A stretch of DNA of 64,000 bases from Kwoniella bestiolae CBS 10118 (GCF_000512585.2 NC_089247.1:1612001-1676000), one strand, 5' to 3'; numbered from the stretch's first letter, positions 45,401 through 57,344 are shown. Notes: generated by a model from the sequence alone, not told the origin. Program-made: numbers and translations.

Positions 45401-46288
45401 GTAGTCACCGGCTCGCACGACAAGTCGATCCGAATATGGGAGAAGACGGACGAACCCTTATTCCTGGAAGAAGAGCGGGAAAGAGAGATAGAGCAGCTGT
45501 ACGACTCGAATATCCTTGATAATCTCAACAAAGACGATCAGGAGGGCGGCGAGGGCGGAGAAGTTGAGGGAGTGACCAAGCAAACCAGCGAGACATTGAT
45601 GTCAGGAGAAAAGATCATTGAAGCATTAGAAATTGCAGATAACGATCGAGAAGCCACTAGACAATGGGAAGAGGAGAAGGAAAAGGCGAAGATTGAGATA
45701 CCACGCCCGTCTAGAAATCCCGAATTGATCGCTGCTGGGGATCTGGATCCGGACGAATACGTGTTGAAAGTCATACAGAAAGTCCCGACTGCTAATATGG
45801 AGGATGCGTTGTTGGTGTTGCCGTTCAGGTATGTTATTAGCTTGTTGGGGTATTTGGACGAATGGGCTTTGAAGGTGGGTCTTGCGTTTTTTTTCTGTTT
45901 CTCTTTCCCTTTCCCCTTCGTTTTTTCTTTCCCCTTCAGACGCTTCGAGATCAAGCACCATTCCCAGAAATGCTAACTGCTCGAACAGGGCCAACAAACC
46001 GTCTTAATCTCTCGAATCCTATTTTTCCTAATGCGCACACACTCCAACCAAATCATCTCCAACAAAATCATGCGCACCCCTTTACTCACACTTCGAAATC
46101 ACCTTAGAGAATCGTTGGACACACAGCGGAATGTCATGGGGTATAATCTTGCGGCGTTGAAGTTTTTGAGGTCGTCTTGGGAGCAGGAGAGGACTGCGGG
46201 GCTGTACGAGTCTGAGGGGATGGATGAGGAGGCTGTTAGGAAGAGGATCGAGGAGGGGAGAGGGAAGAGGAAGAGGGTGGTTGTTTGA
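42439..46288 (+). CDS. UTP12: U3 snoRNP / small-subunit processome protein UTP12 (DIP2, WDR3)
   Basis: WD40-repeat protein of the 90S pre-ribosome needed for 18S rRNA maturation in the nucleolus. It begins MVRSYMRHGPTQAFGIV, the UTP12 N-terminus. Two WD40 propellers are visible: first SYQDGSIRLWSF, GHKKSISYMTWDNSGSRLASGGAEGEIVLWDV, FLVSTSKDTYLKLWDL; then GHRNDIRSISISSDDQIIASCSNGTLKIWNS, VLSLDISQDSKLIITCSADKNIKIWGLDFGDCHRSLFAHDDSIMQVSF, ATSHNGQFVVTGSHDKSIRIWEKT. A charged insert (RARRKKRDKEKSKKKGK) lies between them. The C-terminal UTP12 domain follows: LFLEEEREREIEQLYDSN, DPDEYVLKVIQKVPTANMEDALLVLPF, ILFFLMRTHSNQIISNKIMRTPLLTLRNHLRESLDTQRNVMGYNLAALKFL. Several short introns, with alternate frames between them. 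Confidence 0.95.
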
Positions 46289-46486
46289 GATTAGAGCGGG
46301 GCATTGATATCAATGCTGTAATACTACAATTACCGGATGCATCGATTTAGTAGACTCGGCTCGCTAGGAACTGATCGGAATGGTACTGTGCTTGGCTCTG
46401 CAAGTATCAACACATAAATCATCCACGTATATCTCGCCATGCGTTGACCACTACATATACCCTTGTCATCACACTCCTCAATTGAC

Positions 46487-48270
46487 CTAGTCGTCTTCAT
46501 CGACCAATTCATCCTCTCCTTCTTCCTCTGCATACTCGTCTTCAACCTCGGGTTTCACATCCTCCACTTCCTCTCCTCGGTCGATCGAATGGGAATGGCA
46601 AGCGTACCGATAGACCAAGGACGGCCCGCCAGCTGAACCAAGCTGATTTCGATCTGCACCAGCCGATGCCACGGCGGTACTATCCTGATTGGACTCTGAT
46701 CGTATATCACTAGTGACCTCCTCACTTTCACTCTTCACCACGATCTCCGCACTTGCACTCTCTCGTACCTCTTCTTCTGGTCCAGAACCACTGCTAAGAG
46801 CGGTGATGATTCCATTCGATCGTGTCACTCCATCAACTGCATCCTCGTTGTCGCAGTCGCTGTCGTCCGAGAGATAGATGACCTCGGAATAACCTTTCTC
46901 CAGATCCCACATGCTAGTGTCAAGACCAAGTTTTTCCAGCTTGAGATTTATCTGGTCTTTCAAAGGACGCCAGTAAGTATACCAATCTCTCCACGACCTC
47001 TATACAATCAAGCGCACTTAGCGTTCCATCATATTTATACCAAAACTGTATTGTCTAAGCGAATCGAAAAACTCACCTTCTTCCTCAAATCTTCTTTGAG
47101 AAACCTCCCGACATCACCTTTATTGACACTTGATTGCTCTCGTGCCCAATGGGCAATCTCGATGACCAAGATGTTGAATAGATCTTTCTTGCGATAGGTC
47201 CGTTGAGGTTCGGGTATGTTCTTCAGATTGGTGTATTCGCTTGGATGCCTTATCCAGACCTTCTGCGAAATCATAAAAGCAGTGTATCAGTGAGGTCGAC
47301 CAAGTATCTGTACCTGTGCACCAAAAAGGGAGGAAACAATATGATAAATGCAATTACAAGTGAGCCATACGAGATTACTTCTACCTGTGAACCTGCTCCA
47401 GACTTCATATTCTGTTGGCCATTAGTGGAAGTCCCGGAGGCTTCAGCTCTCGGTCTCTTGGTCGAACCACTGGCGGTAGGTGTGCGAATGGATCTCGAAG
47501 GACTCTGTGTGACATGATAATCGTGAGAATCAGGCATTCACATTATAGCTGATCCCTCTTTTCCAAGAGGTGGAAAGTTGTGACTTACAGCAAATCCAAC
47601 CGTGTGCTCAGGATTCACCCGAGCTGGATCAACAGGATTGCTCTCACTTCGTTTTCTTCGTTCGATTATAGCCGAGGACTGTGGAGGCCGGATTGAAGGT
47701 GAAGATATAGGGGTAATCATCTGTGGGGTATGATAAATCGGATCAAAGCTGGGCGGTATGATCGGCCTGAGAGTCATCGATGTCGAGGTCGAGGTCTCAT
47801 TCGACAGGACTTGAAATTCCTGTTCATCAACCAGCTGGCCTTGTCGCCCGCTTTCTGAGATCCAGCTTGAGATCAAGACAAACTGCCAATCTTGTGAGTC
47901 TTTTAGGGCATTCTGTTCCTCGTCGTTCCTGGGTCTGAGATCTGATGAACCCTCGTCACGGTTGAAGATGATATGTTGAGCGTCTTGCGCATCCGTGATG
48001 CGACCTCCCTGGTTCTGATGATGATGGACATATAATACATCAGTCGGACATGTTTTTCTTCGACACGCGCACTGTCTTGCGGCAGCGTTGTATAGAGGAT
48101 CAGGCGACAGATAACGAAGAACAGAGAACAGAGAGGAAAACACGAGCGAAGAGTCAAAATAGTCTCGCACGCACCTCGATCACGAATCTAGTCATCACAC
48201 TTTCCTGAACCAGAAAGAAGGTCATCGGCAGATCATCCTGGGTGAACAGCTTGTGCGGGTGAGGGGGCAT
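46487..48270 (-). CDS. BRCT family gene K: BRCT2-like - Myb-like, dispersed relative
   Basis: Relative of the array genes that has only the second half of the long form. Five exons on the minus strand (48270-48175, 48014-47589, 47504-47385, 47262-47077, 46999-46487), 446 residues in one frame. BRCT-like: KLFTQDDLPMTFFLVQESVMTRFVIE, NQGGRITDAQDAQHIIFNRD, FVLISSWISESGRQGQLVDEQEF. C-terminal module: ILVIEIAHWAREQSSVNKGDVGRFLKEDLRKK-RSWRDWYTYWRPLKDQINLKLEKLGLD, split by an intron at the same place as in A, B and C. The tail is acidic with LSDDSDCDNED. It is head to head with gene L, its nearest relative. An N-terminal BRCT1 was not found upstream. Confidence 0.82.
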
Positions 48271-48972
48271 TACCGTTGGATATCTATGATAAGTATTGGT
48301 AGTCTGCGTACGGACTGAATTATTGAAACAATCGATGAGGAGAAACAGAAAGAGAAGGAAGGAACATGTGTCAAGTCAGTAGCAGTCCTGATTTGATCTT
48401 ACAGTAGCTCATACATCATGTCTTCATGCTGCTGGTCAGTGCTCCAGATTGCGATGGACAAGGGGAAGAGGCAAAGAGAGCAAAGGGGAAAAGGGGGAGG
48501 AATGATTTGTTTTTTGTTATTGAGCGCGCGCTGGTGCACTGGCCACCGTGTTTAGTAGTGGTTTGTCAGTGGCTGACCCTGAAACAATTGGAAAAGAGAA
48601 CAATACGGATGTACACAGTCAGTGCTCTGACGGAGGATACGCAGTACGAGCAAGCACCGTACGCAAATTCATTATTCAGACAGAGAGGAGATACATTAAG
48701 TGTCAACAAGGGAAACGAGGGGAACCAGGGGGGGCGGGTAAAACGAGTGAACGTTCTCACTGGCATTCAGACTTGATCGCTGCTCGCGTGTCTTCTATAG
48801 TTTTTCTTTCCAGTCTGCACAATCATCCACTACCAACTAATCGCCGTCACAACCGCAACAACATTTCAGTACACTCCAGCGAATCGAACCAATTCCTTGC
48901 CATGTCTGACCTTGTCAAAAATAAGACTGTAACTTAATCTTCATCCCACGTTTTACATTTATACTCTCATAA
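48271..48972. promoter_or_regulatory. Shared spacer of divergent BRCT genes K and L
   Basis: About 700 bp between divergent start codons. A 12-codon upstream ORF (ATG at 48902, stop at 48935-48937) lies just before the start of L. The plus-strand ORFs 48426-48776 and 48548-48937 show no family features. No BRCT1 exon is visible for either gene. Confidence 0.45.
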
Positions 48973-50329
48973 ATGACAATCACGCAAAGGGATCCGACCC
49001 CACCCAGGGGTATATTCTACCGTAATCGACGACCAATGATGTTCTTCGTGTCTGGGGGCGGAGAAGCCATACATTGTATCCTCGAGGTGGGTTCAGAAGG
49101 GGCGGCATCGCATCATTTTCTCGATCTCACTTCCACACCCATGTGTAGCTACAGTGATGCTGACTTGTTTGTGATCCCTGATCAGTCAAATGGAGCAAGG
49201 ATCACCCGATCACTCTCAGCTGCGCAAATCATCGTATTCAACCGTGACAATTGCTCAACAATCTCATGGCCAACATCAGCAGAAGAGATTGACATATTGG
49301 AGCGAGTGAGAGAGATTGGAGGGCATCAGCCTGTTGTAGCTTCAACATGGGTATGCGAGTGCAGTAGAGAAGGGAGATTGGTGGATAGATCGAAATACTT
49401 CATCCTCCTGAACTCGCATGACATCGTCGCTCCTTCTTCTCCATCATCAAGAATTGCTCAGTCTGTTACGCCATTAAATGCTTCCAGCCTCAGATCGACC
49501 GGTTCAGCTCCCGCTCAACCGTCACCGTTGTTGCATCTCAATCAAGGCAATCAGACGATAGTCTTACCTCAAGCAGCTCGACACAAATTGCAATCTATCA
49601 CTCCTGGACGACGAACCGACAATAACTGGGCGTCATCAATCCCCCGGGGCGATCATAACCTACCGTTCCCTTATGTGAGTTGATCGTCAGGCACACAATC
49701 CGCCTATACATCACTGTACTCCTTCATTCGGCAATCATAAGTGACGCCATCTACTGATCATCGAATGACCGGCATGATTAGGCACAATCAACTTCAGATG
49801 CCCAGGTCACTTATACAGCTTCGAGCTCTGCAATTCAGGAAATCACTAAAGAACAAGCTCAGTCGATCATCGTGACGGAGCTGTATCAATTCGCCCATAA
49901 GAGGAGTAGTGTCACGGAGAGTGACTTGAAGCTGTTTCTGAAAGAGCTGGAGGGACGTGTGAGTGGAATGATGTCAAGGTCGTACCATAGTGTTGTTCCA
50001 TCTTACATTTCCATCCACAGATGTTATACACAGACTACTGATCGATCAATCTATTTCAGAGGAAAGAAAGAGCGTGGCGTCTCTTTTATCGACGTGAAAA
50101 TGAGGTGATCGACCAGTTGCTCCGCAATCAAGGACTAGACCCGACTGGATGGCACAGCTTTTCAGGGAAGAAACGCAAGGTCCACGACTCGAACATCGAT
50201 AATGATGGAGATTATGAAAAGGATGATGGTGTTGGCACTATAAGACGAGGACCGGGTGCTTACACAACCAAGAAGAAAGCCTCCAGGATGAAAGGGTGGG
50301 CATGGGTAACAGAAGGGGACGAGAGTTAG
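48973..50329 (+). CDS. BRCT family gene L: BRCT2-like - Myb-like, dispersed relative
   Basis: Four exons (48973-49086, 49186-49674, 49782-49958, 50060-50329), 349 residues. BRCT-like: GIFYRNRRPMMFFVSGGGEAIHCILE, SNGARITRSLSAAQIIVFNRDN, PVVASTWVCECSREGRLVDRSKYF. The C-terminal module is QSIIVTELYQFAHKRSSVTESDLKLFLKELEGR-RKERAWRLFYRRENEVIDQLLRNQGLD, with an intron at the conserved site. The tail is basic (GKKRKV, TTKKKASRMKG), which could be a nuclear localisation signal. Compared with the array genes it lacks BRCT1 and the DLDCLDSD motif, like its divergent partner K. Confidence 0.83.
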
Positions 50330-50626
50330 ATACACGGACAAGACCACGTGCAGTCGCAGTCTTACAGTCAGTGACCAACTGTCGTATATGTATTGTTCCT
50401 TTCATCATGTATCTTGCATATGTTGAGACGTGTATTGGTGTGCATTCAGTTCACCCCCTCCTTTGGGCTAAGAACCGATAAGATCGGACAAAGGAGCTGT
50501 CCTGTCACACGAGTAGATCTCTAGTCTACTTACTGCATTGACAGATGATCTCAATACTCATGACGAGTATTCATGCTTGCATAATTCGTCATCGCTGAGG
50601 TATTCGATCCATAAACTCACAGGACG
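50330..50626. promoter_or_regulatory. Promoter region of the serine hydrolase gene
   Basis: About 300 bp between gene L and the next start codon. It contains the perfect inverted repeat AATACTC-N5-GAGTATT annotated separately. Confidence 0.45.
50553..50571. promoter_or_regulatory. Inverted repeat, candidate regulator site
   Basis: AATACTC-ATGAC-GAGTATT, a perfect 7 bp inverted repeat with a 5 bp spacer, 56 bp before the start codon of the serine hydrolase gene. It could be a dimeric regulator site; this is inference from symmetry and position only. Confidence 0.4.
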
Positions 50627-52460
50627 ATGGAATCGGGACAATCCAAGTTGGCCGTAGTCGTCAGTCCAGACTTCGAGGAACACCTGAAAGGTCTAATGAA
50701 GAAAAGACAAGTTCCAGGATGCACAATTGCGCTGGTGCAAAGAAACGGCGACGGCAGTAACTGGCAAGAGGTGGTGAGAACATATGGCTCAGCAGGACAT
50801 GGTCGACCAGTGACTTCTAACGTAAGTGAGACACCTCAGGATTCGGGCGGAATTCCAATCATACGAGCTACGTTGATCGTTGCTCACGAACGATACTTTA
50901 CAGACGAGATTCCCAATTGCATCCAACACCAAGTTATTCACCGTCCTAACTTTGGCCAAGCTACTGGAAGAGAACGGATACACATTTGACACCAGAATTC
51001 AAGACATCGTACCTGAATTCCAGATGGTAAATAAGGATGCGGAACTTCAATGCACCGTAGCCGATATCTGTGCTCACCTCAGTGGTGTGCCGGGCTACAA
51101 TATGGGTTATGCGAAAGGTCAGACGAAACATGACATAGTGAGTTGTTTCCCATGTATCTGTGAGCCACCAAGTGACAAGACATGCTGTAGTTCAAGCTAT
51201 TTGGCCGGTTGGAACCGTCAACAGAACCTCGAGGTGGTCAATCGCACCAGTACAGTAATATCGGATACGATGTTTTGGGATATCTGATCGAGTACCTATC
51301 AAAAGATACTTATAGACAGCATATCCGAAATTATCTGCTGGATCCCCTTGGATTGACGGATGCAGGTTTTATTCTTGACGAAAACACGGCTAAGGGCTAT
51401 AGATGCGATGAAGAGGAGTACTCGGCTCGAGGAGAAATGGAGGAATTGGACATGGAAATTCTCGGAGATGGGAGTTGGGAGAGTTCCGGCGGCCTGATTG
51501 CGTCAGCGCAAGATATGGTGAGTGTTTCTGCCTCCATGCTATCCACGATGCGCTCCTGGACTACATCAAAAACCTTTCTGGCACCCACCATCTACCCAGG
51601 CTGGGAAAGAGAGCCGCTAATGACGATGTCAAAGGACAAATGGATGAAAGCCTTTCCAACCCTTCCAGGCTATTCCTTTGCCTCGACTCCTCGATCAACC
51701 GATCCAGGCTGGAGTGATACTTTCAACTACCCTCATTCATCCTCTGTACCAACGTATGGAGCCGGGCTGTACCAAACGACCTACAAAGGAATTACCATCC
51801 AAGAGCATTGGGGTCTGATCTCCGGATATAGGTCCTTAGTGCTATGGATAGACGACGCTAAGCTTGGTCTGACCGTGATGACCAATGGAAGTGCCGGGGA
51901 GGACGTAGTCAACCTCATCAAAATGATAGTGCTTGACGAATTCACAGGTGGACAAAAGGTTGGCTTGGACGAGTGGACAAAAAGGTCAGTCATCAGTTGC
52001 CATGCACTAACAATTGACTTCTTGTCCTGACATCGCTCTCACTAGATTCGACACCGAGAGACAGGCGAAGACAGCTCGTATAACTTCTGCTTACCCTACG
52101 ATATCGTCCTCTCTTCCTGTCAAGCCAATCATTGGCACGTTCCGATCTCCAGGTCAACCAGATTTTATCCTCTCCGACAAAAGCTTTATCGAAACAAGAC
52201 CTCAATGCGTGACATTGCCGTTCCGACCTCAGCTTTATGGCGATCTCAGACCTATTTTATGTTATCTCGGGGGCGGGAAATACGAAGGGTGTTTTGAGCT
52301 TACAATGAGGGTTGACGGAAAGATAAGTTACGGATCTCCATTCCAAATGGAGGTGGAAGAAGGGGTCCAAAATACGTTCAGGGTGTATGGTCTGTCCGAT
52401 GTGGGTCATGGTGTCAATATGCGAGACTGTCCTGCGGTTTTCAGGAGAGTGGTAATCTAG
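50627..52460 (+). CDS. Beta-lactamase-fold serine hydrolase (class C-like)
   Basis: Member of the beta-lactamase/transpeptidase-like family, in fungi a varied group of esterases, amidases and hydrolases. About 540 residues, with no signal peptide. Motif order is as in class C enzymes: FPIASNTKLFTVLTLAKLLEENG with the nucleophile motif S-N-T-K, then HQYSNIGYDVLGYLIE with the Y-S-N motif, and IQEHWGLISGYRSLVLWID with H-W-G in place of KTG. GLIASAQDM, usual in these proteins, is also present. The C-terminal extension from about residue 420 is a beta-rich domain found in many fungal members. Introns follow VTSN, KHDI and DEWTKR. Substrate unknown; it neighbours transport and catabolic genes. Confidence 0.85.
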
Positions 52461-52772
52461 CCATCGTGAATTGTTTCATCAACCTTCACCTCGTTTTGCC
52501 AATAGCACCGCCTTTGAGATTTCCCCAGCACCTGCGAGTGTCATGTAGATAAAACACTTGGATGTCGTATGCAGATAGACCATTGAGATATCGCATGGAT
52601 TTTTTCGAACGACCAGACACATTCCTAGATACGATGAAAAAAGATTTCCCCCACTTCATAAATCTTATCATTAAATGTACAGATGAGCCTAAACTACGAT
52701 ACTATAGCTGTCACCATTTCGGAACGTTGCCGGAAACAAGGGCACAGTTGGTTCCACGGACGCTAACCGAAC
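52461..52772. other. Convergent 3' spacer
   Basis: About 310 bp between the stop codons of the serine hydrolase and the MFS transporter. A plus-strand ORF at 52562-52849 overlaps the transporter 3' end and has no family features. No gene called. Confidence 0.5.
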
Positions 52773-55051
52773 CTACACCGCCGCATGCTCAAAGTAATCG
52801 TCCTCCTTCTTCCCCTCATAGGGGGTGTGAGCCTGATGAGGAAGGTTGAAATCGAGTGGCGGAATACCATCAGGGGGATAGACCTTCTTCTGTCGCCATT
52901 GAGAGTGCTTGCTGGGTCCACTGAACAAGACGTCCATAGCTTCGATGGGGATACCTTTGGTGTCGGGAATCCAGATGAAAGTGAAAAAACTATGGATTTA
53001 GGTTGTAACTCGATATCAGCGATATTTGTCTGTAGGAGTCCAATAACACGAGTCACACTTACACAGTGGCAGCGCATACACCTGCAAAGAAGATAAATAC
53101 GCCCCAGTCCATTTTTATAAGCATTTTAGGGAAGGCTTGGGTAGCAGCGAACTGCAGCCCAGACCACACGATCAGCCAACGGAAGCCCAACTAGCTATGA
53201 TTGGATTCAAGTGACCCACCGAAGCCAGCCATTGACCACAGCCAGCCCATGCACCAGCTAAAGACCTCAATCTCACAGGGAAGATTTCAGCAGATACAAT
53301 CCAAGGCAGACCGTTGCCTCCAAACGACCAAACCAGCCCAAAGATCATGATGAAAGCTGTAGCAGCGTTACCGCCTTTCTTTGTTGATTCCGAGAGAATT
53401 GTTGCTGTACCGGGATGACCGACTTTGATATAGGTTCCAAGGTAAATAAGACATAGTCCACACAGACCTGCAGAGAGCATCCATGGATTTCGTCTACCGA
53501 ATCTGTCAATACCCCAGATGAAGAATACGATGGAGCCGCCGGCTTTAAACAAACCGTAGATACCGGTCCACAAGGTTACGTCGGTGAGACCGATAGCTTT
53601 GAAGATACTGGGGGAGTAGTAGTCTGGTATGTGACCCCGTTAGCAATTATTGACGCAGTATCAGAAGCTCTTTCGGTCGGTATAACCCGACTTACTGATC
53701 GTGATTGCTCCCGAGAAGTTCTGCAAGAACATCATCCCCATGACCAACACAAATCGGTGTCTGATTGACGAGACCTTCATTTCTCTCAAGCACCCCAAGA
53801 AGTAACCTTTGATCCCTTTCCCCTCACCTCCTGAGACTTTGTTCTCTTCCTCAATTCGGGCGTGAATCATTCCTAACTCTTCTTGAATATCTGTATGCTC
53901 AACATTATCAGCACCCATTATCCCGTCACCAGCTTCAGATTCCACAGTGCTCCAGTGCTCACATTGGTGATCACCGGGCAACATCCTTAGCCATTCCAAT
54001 ATCTTTATCGCTTCCTCTTCCTTCCCTCTTTTGACTAATAACATGGGCGACTCCTTGAAGAACAGACAGCCGATAGCGAAAAGACCACCAGGAATGAGCT
54101 GAACCGCAAGTGGGATTCGGTAGGATTTGCTAGAGTGTAGATCGATCGTATGGGTAACTCCATAGTTGATCTGACGTCTCAATCAGTGGGCTATCAAAGT
54201 ATCAAGCTTGGAGTGTTCACTCACCCAGAATCCGACCAAGTTGCCGACTACAAAAACAGGATATACAGACAGCTAAGCGGCTTACCAGACGGATCGACGA
54301 GAAATTCAACCCACTTTGATAAGCTATCTCAAAGAGCCCGGTCAATACACCTCTAATAGGTGGAGGGGAAAGCTCAGCCAAGAAGGAAGGTACGACAGCA
54401 GTGATGATCCCGACTCCCAATCCTGTGAGCACTCGTCCAGCATCTGTTGAGCGAATAGTTAGCATGAAGGCTTTCAAGCTATCATCTGTTCGCGAGTTCC
54501 TTCTTACATATCATAGAGAGCTGATGAGATGCAGCTGTCATTATGATGGCACCGATGTTGAAGATTGCGGCTGAGACTTGTAAAGCAGGTCGACGTCCCC
54601 AAGCTTCCATCACTGAGTCCAAGTCAGCATTGTACTTGAATGACTGGTTCGACCGGAACTCACTTGGCCAAGCAAATACAGCTCCGAAGAAGCATGCAGC
54701 CGTGAACGAACTGGTGAGATTGGCCGAGTTGCTAGTCTTTTGAGAAGCAGTCATCTTGTCGATCCCGAAGGCAGCTGTGAAGCCAGGTCGAGTGATGGTA
54801 GTCCCAATGAAAGCGGCATCGTAACCGAAAGTGAGAGCTCCAAAGGCTAGGATAAGAAGCGAGATTCAGTTTCGTTTGGGGAAATGAATGGCAGTATGTT
54901 CGCTCACCGATACAGCATCCCATTGTATACACCCGCCAGTTGTAGACCTGGTGTTCAGCAAGATAGTACTTAGCGTGTCAACTTGGACATCGGCAAGGGG
55001 AACACGTACAGCAGGAGGTGTCGGTCGATCTTCGATAATCTTGAACCCCAT
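52773..55051 (-). CDS. MFS sugar/quinate-type transporter
   Basis: Twelve-helix proton symporter of the sugar porter family, plasma membrane. N-terminus MGFKIIEDRPTPPA, then VYNWRVYTMGCCI and FGALTFGYDAAFIGTTITRPGF (TM1). Family marks: WGRRPALQ after TM2-3, GRVLTGLGVGIITAVVPSFLAELSPPPIRG, KESPMLLVKRGKEEEAIKILEWLR (the usual PESPRW is changed to KESPML), DRFGRRNPWMLS, SAEIFPVRLRSLAGAW and the terminal PDTKGIPIEAMD. The layout is closest to quinate/aromatic acid permeases of fungi. About ten introns. An apparent stop near 53200 disappears if the 68 bp intron GTGGGT...CTGCAG, with a CTGAT branch site, is spliced to join GQWLAS to FAATQAFPKML. The stop is TAG at 52773-52775. Confidence 0.88.
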
Positions 55052-55236
55052 GTTTAAGATTGTGAATACTTGTGGTCAATTAGTGCGATGTTAGCTAATA
55101 TTCGGAAGCTATAACGCAATAGTACCAAGAGAATGTGTAGGGGATGTCTTTACAACACTGGTTATTTATATCTCGAAGACACCTTGGTGGTCGCTATTGA
55201 CATTTTGATTGAGAGGTGTATCATTGACCGGGTCAG

Positions 55237-55254
55237 AATCGGTAGTTCCCGATT
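55237..55254. promoter_or_regulatory. AATCGG-N6-CCGATT palindrome, Zn2Cys6-type candidate site
   Basis: Perfect inverted repeat with CGG half-sites 6 bp apart, 186 bp before the start of the MFS transporter. TCGG-N6-CCGA is the known site of the fungal Zn2Cys6 regulators Ppr1 and UaY. The match is to the published consensus as I recall it; binding here is inference. Confidence 0.45.
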
Positions 55255-57344
55255 TCAATGAGGCTTGGCATATATGTATAATTGCCATGTGTGTGTGCGT
55301 GGTGATGCATCAGACCCGAGGGAGAAAGGACACGAATTGGTAAGGTATCCACTTGAAGCAATGATCTGTGCCATATGGAGATCAGGGGAAAGAGGCGGGG
55401 GACTCGGAGGTAAAATCCATGAAATAAGCCAGAAGCGGAGAAGATCAGCTGACTCACGGCGATCCAATTTTATGCCTGTTTCTTCCTGAGAGGTACGCCA
55501 GAAGTCTGGTAAGCTTAAAACAGTTGATCTGCGTGGAAGTCCGGCTGTTCTAAGTAGGAGCATCCCCATACTAAGAAGATTCTTCGGTTTGTACCGAATG
55601 CAAGCCGTGTCTGCTTCTCGTCGACTAGCTCTCAGTATCAGGTGGACTGGTCTAGCGTTGCTTGCTTTAGGACCTAATGACGGTTGCGATCGGATGAATA
55701 CCGAAATCATGATAATATTGGACGTCTTGTCAAAATTGTTATACCTTCACCACCGGGAAAACCGATGTGCAGACCGATTATTGGTAAGACAATGGGAAGA
55801 TGGATCCAAAGGCTTGTTGTAGATTTGCTCTACTCCCTTCACAGTCCATACGATGCAACACACATTAAACGGAATTTTTTCGAGGCTGGGCATCGAGCGC
55901 ACCAAGAGTGAGAGATCAACGACGGTTGACCATGACTGTGGAGAGTGCGTGAGTAAACGAATTTTGTCGGAATACCATCAGACACGTCGCCACGTGTTTT
56001 TTTGTGGTAGATCTGCACCCCAAGTGAAGCAACAGACACCCCGGAAGCTTCCTCTTTCATGTGCTGCACGTTTGTTATATAGAACAATCCTTTAAGAGAC
56101 CTTGTCCTCAAACAAGGTACCTGTCTCATCGAGGCATTAGCCCTCTTTCCGAACTTGACTGATGTGTGTCCTATATGAGTTTGACATTTGACCAGCACGT
56201 CTCTGCCCCAGGTCAGGAACGAACATATCACAGAACCTCCCAATGACGATCCAGCTACACCAATTGTACGTCATCTCATTAGATCAGTTCGCTCGGCTTC
56301 CACCATCGTTGTGTCATTTGCTGGCTTCGGGGACAGCTGTTCATCCTCATCAAGTGGTTTCCGCCGATTGTTGCGTCGAGGAAGGGTTTACGCGAAGGAA
56401 ACGCGGTGATGGTGCTGTCGTACATCCCAGTGGTCAGACGTGAGCAAGTAGGATGTGCAGTACAAATCGTACCAGGGTCCTAACACAGATGTTGTCGGAA
56501 TGACCCCGCTGGTCTTGCAAGGAAGATGGAGGACGGTGTCTGATCCAGCGGTGAGCCTTCACTTCATCCGGCAGCTGTGAACAAGCACTGAGGACAGAAA
56601 TCCACTCTCTTCCTCAAGCGCTGCTTTCTCCTTCTTTGTCAGATCTGTGCTACGACGAGAGGGTCGTTTAGTAGCTGCTGGATCTGTAAGACAGGGTGAG
56701 TCCATAGCCTTAACATTCAGAATTGATGTTTAGATACAGCCCGTATGTTCGGATTCACCGCACCTCGCGGCCCTCTCGTTCTGATGGAGCTAAACCTTGT
56801 TCATGATACCTTCGAAGTGGCAACAAGAAAGTATCTATTTTTTACAATCAGTGGATGCCATCAAGGAGTGTCAGGACAACGTGAATGCCAACTGAGTCGT
56901 TGGAAAGCCGTTTGCGACTCCTTTCCCACTTCTTGTCATCGACTAGTCATGAATTCCCATCCCGTTGTATTGTGGGGTAGATGCAACTTCTGGGGATTCT
57001 GCACAGTTGTACCTATTCGTAGCTCTCATCAAAGAGGATAAGAATGGGGTGAACGGCATTGCAAAAAAGCAATTGCTCCTCGTTTAAAGTGTTTCTTCAT
57101 CAAGCCTTTCATGGTCGGCTAAATTCGGAAAGATAATCACGAGTAGCGCTTGGTACGTCCTGCAACTGAGCGGATGCGAACGCGGTGAGATTTCTGTTTT
57201 ACCTGAGATCCTCGTTTAGGGATGGATATGCCGAACTGTGATTTTTCAAAGGAGATGGGTCTCCAGATTGCACAAATACAAACCAATTGAAACTGAGATG
57301 AGGCGCTTGACCTTGCGAGTATCGGTGAGATTTTGAAAACTCAC

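Noticed and set aside
48426..48937. Plus-strand genes in the K/L spacer
   Set aside because: The ORFs show no domain, no paralogue similarity and no splice continuation into gene L.
53172..53260. In-frame stop in the MFS transporter, or a 29 bp mini-intron
   Set aside because: A normal 68 bp intron (GTGGGT to CTGCAG with CTGAT branch site) removes the stop and joins family-conserved segments.
55255..55710. 152-codon minus-strand ORF upstream of the MFS transporter
   Set aside because: No recognisable domain, odd composition, no intron pattern; treated as chance.
56640..57060. Zn2Cys6 transcription factor gene
   Set aside because: Only CWICK is visible; the remaining four cysteines of the cluster are not found in any frame or plausible splice.
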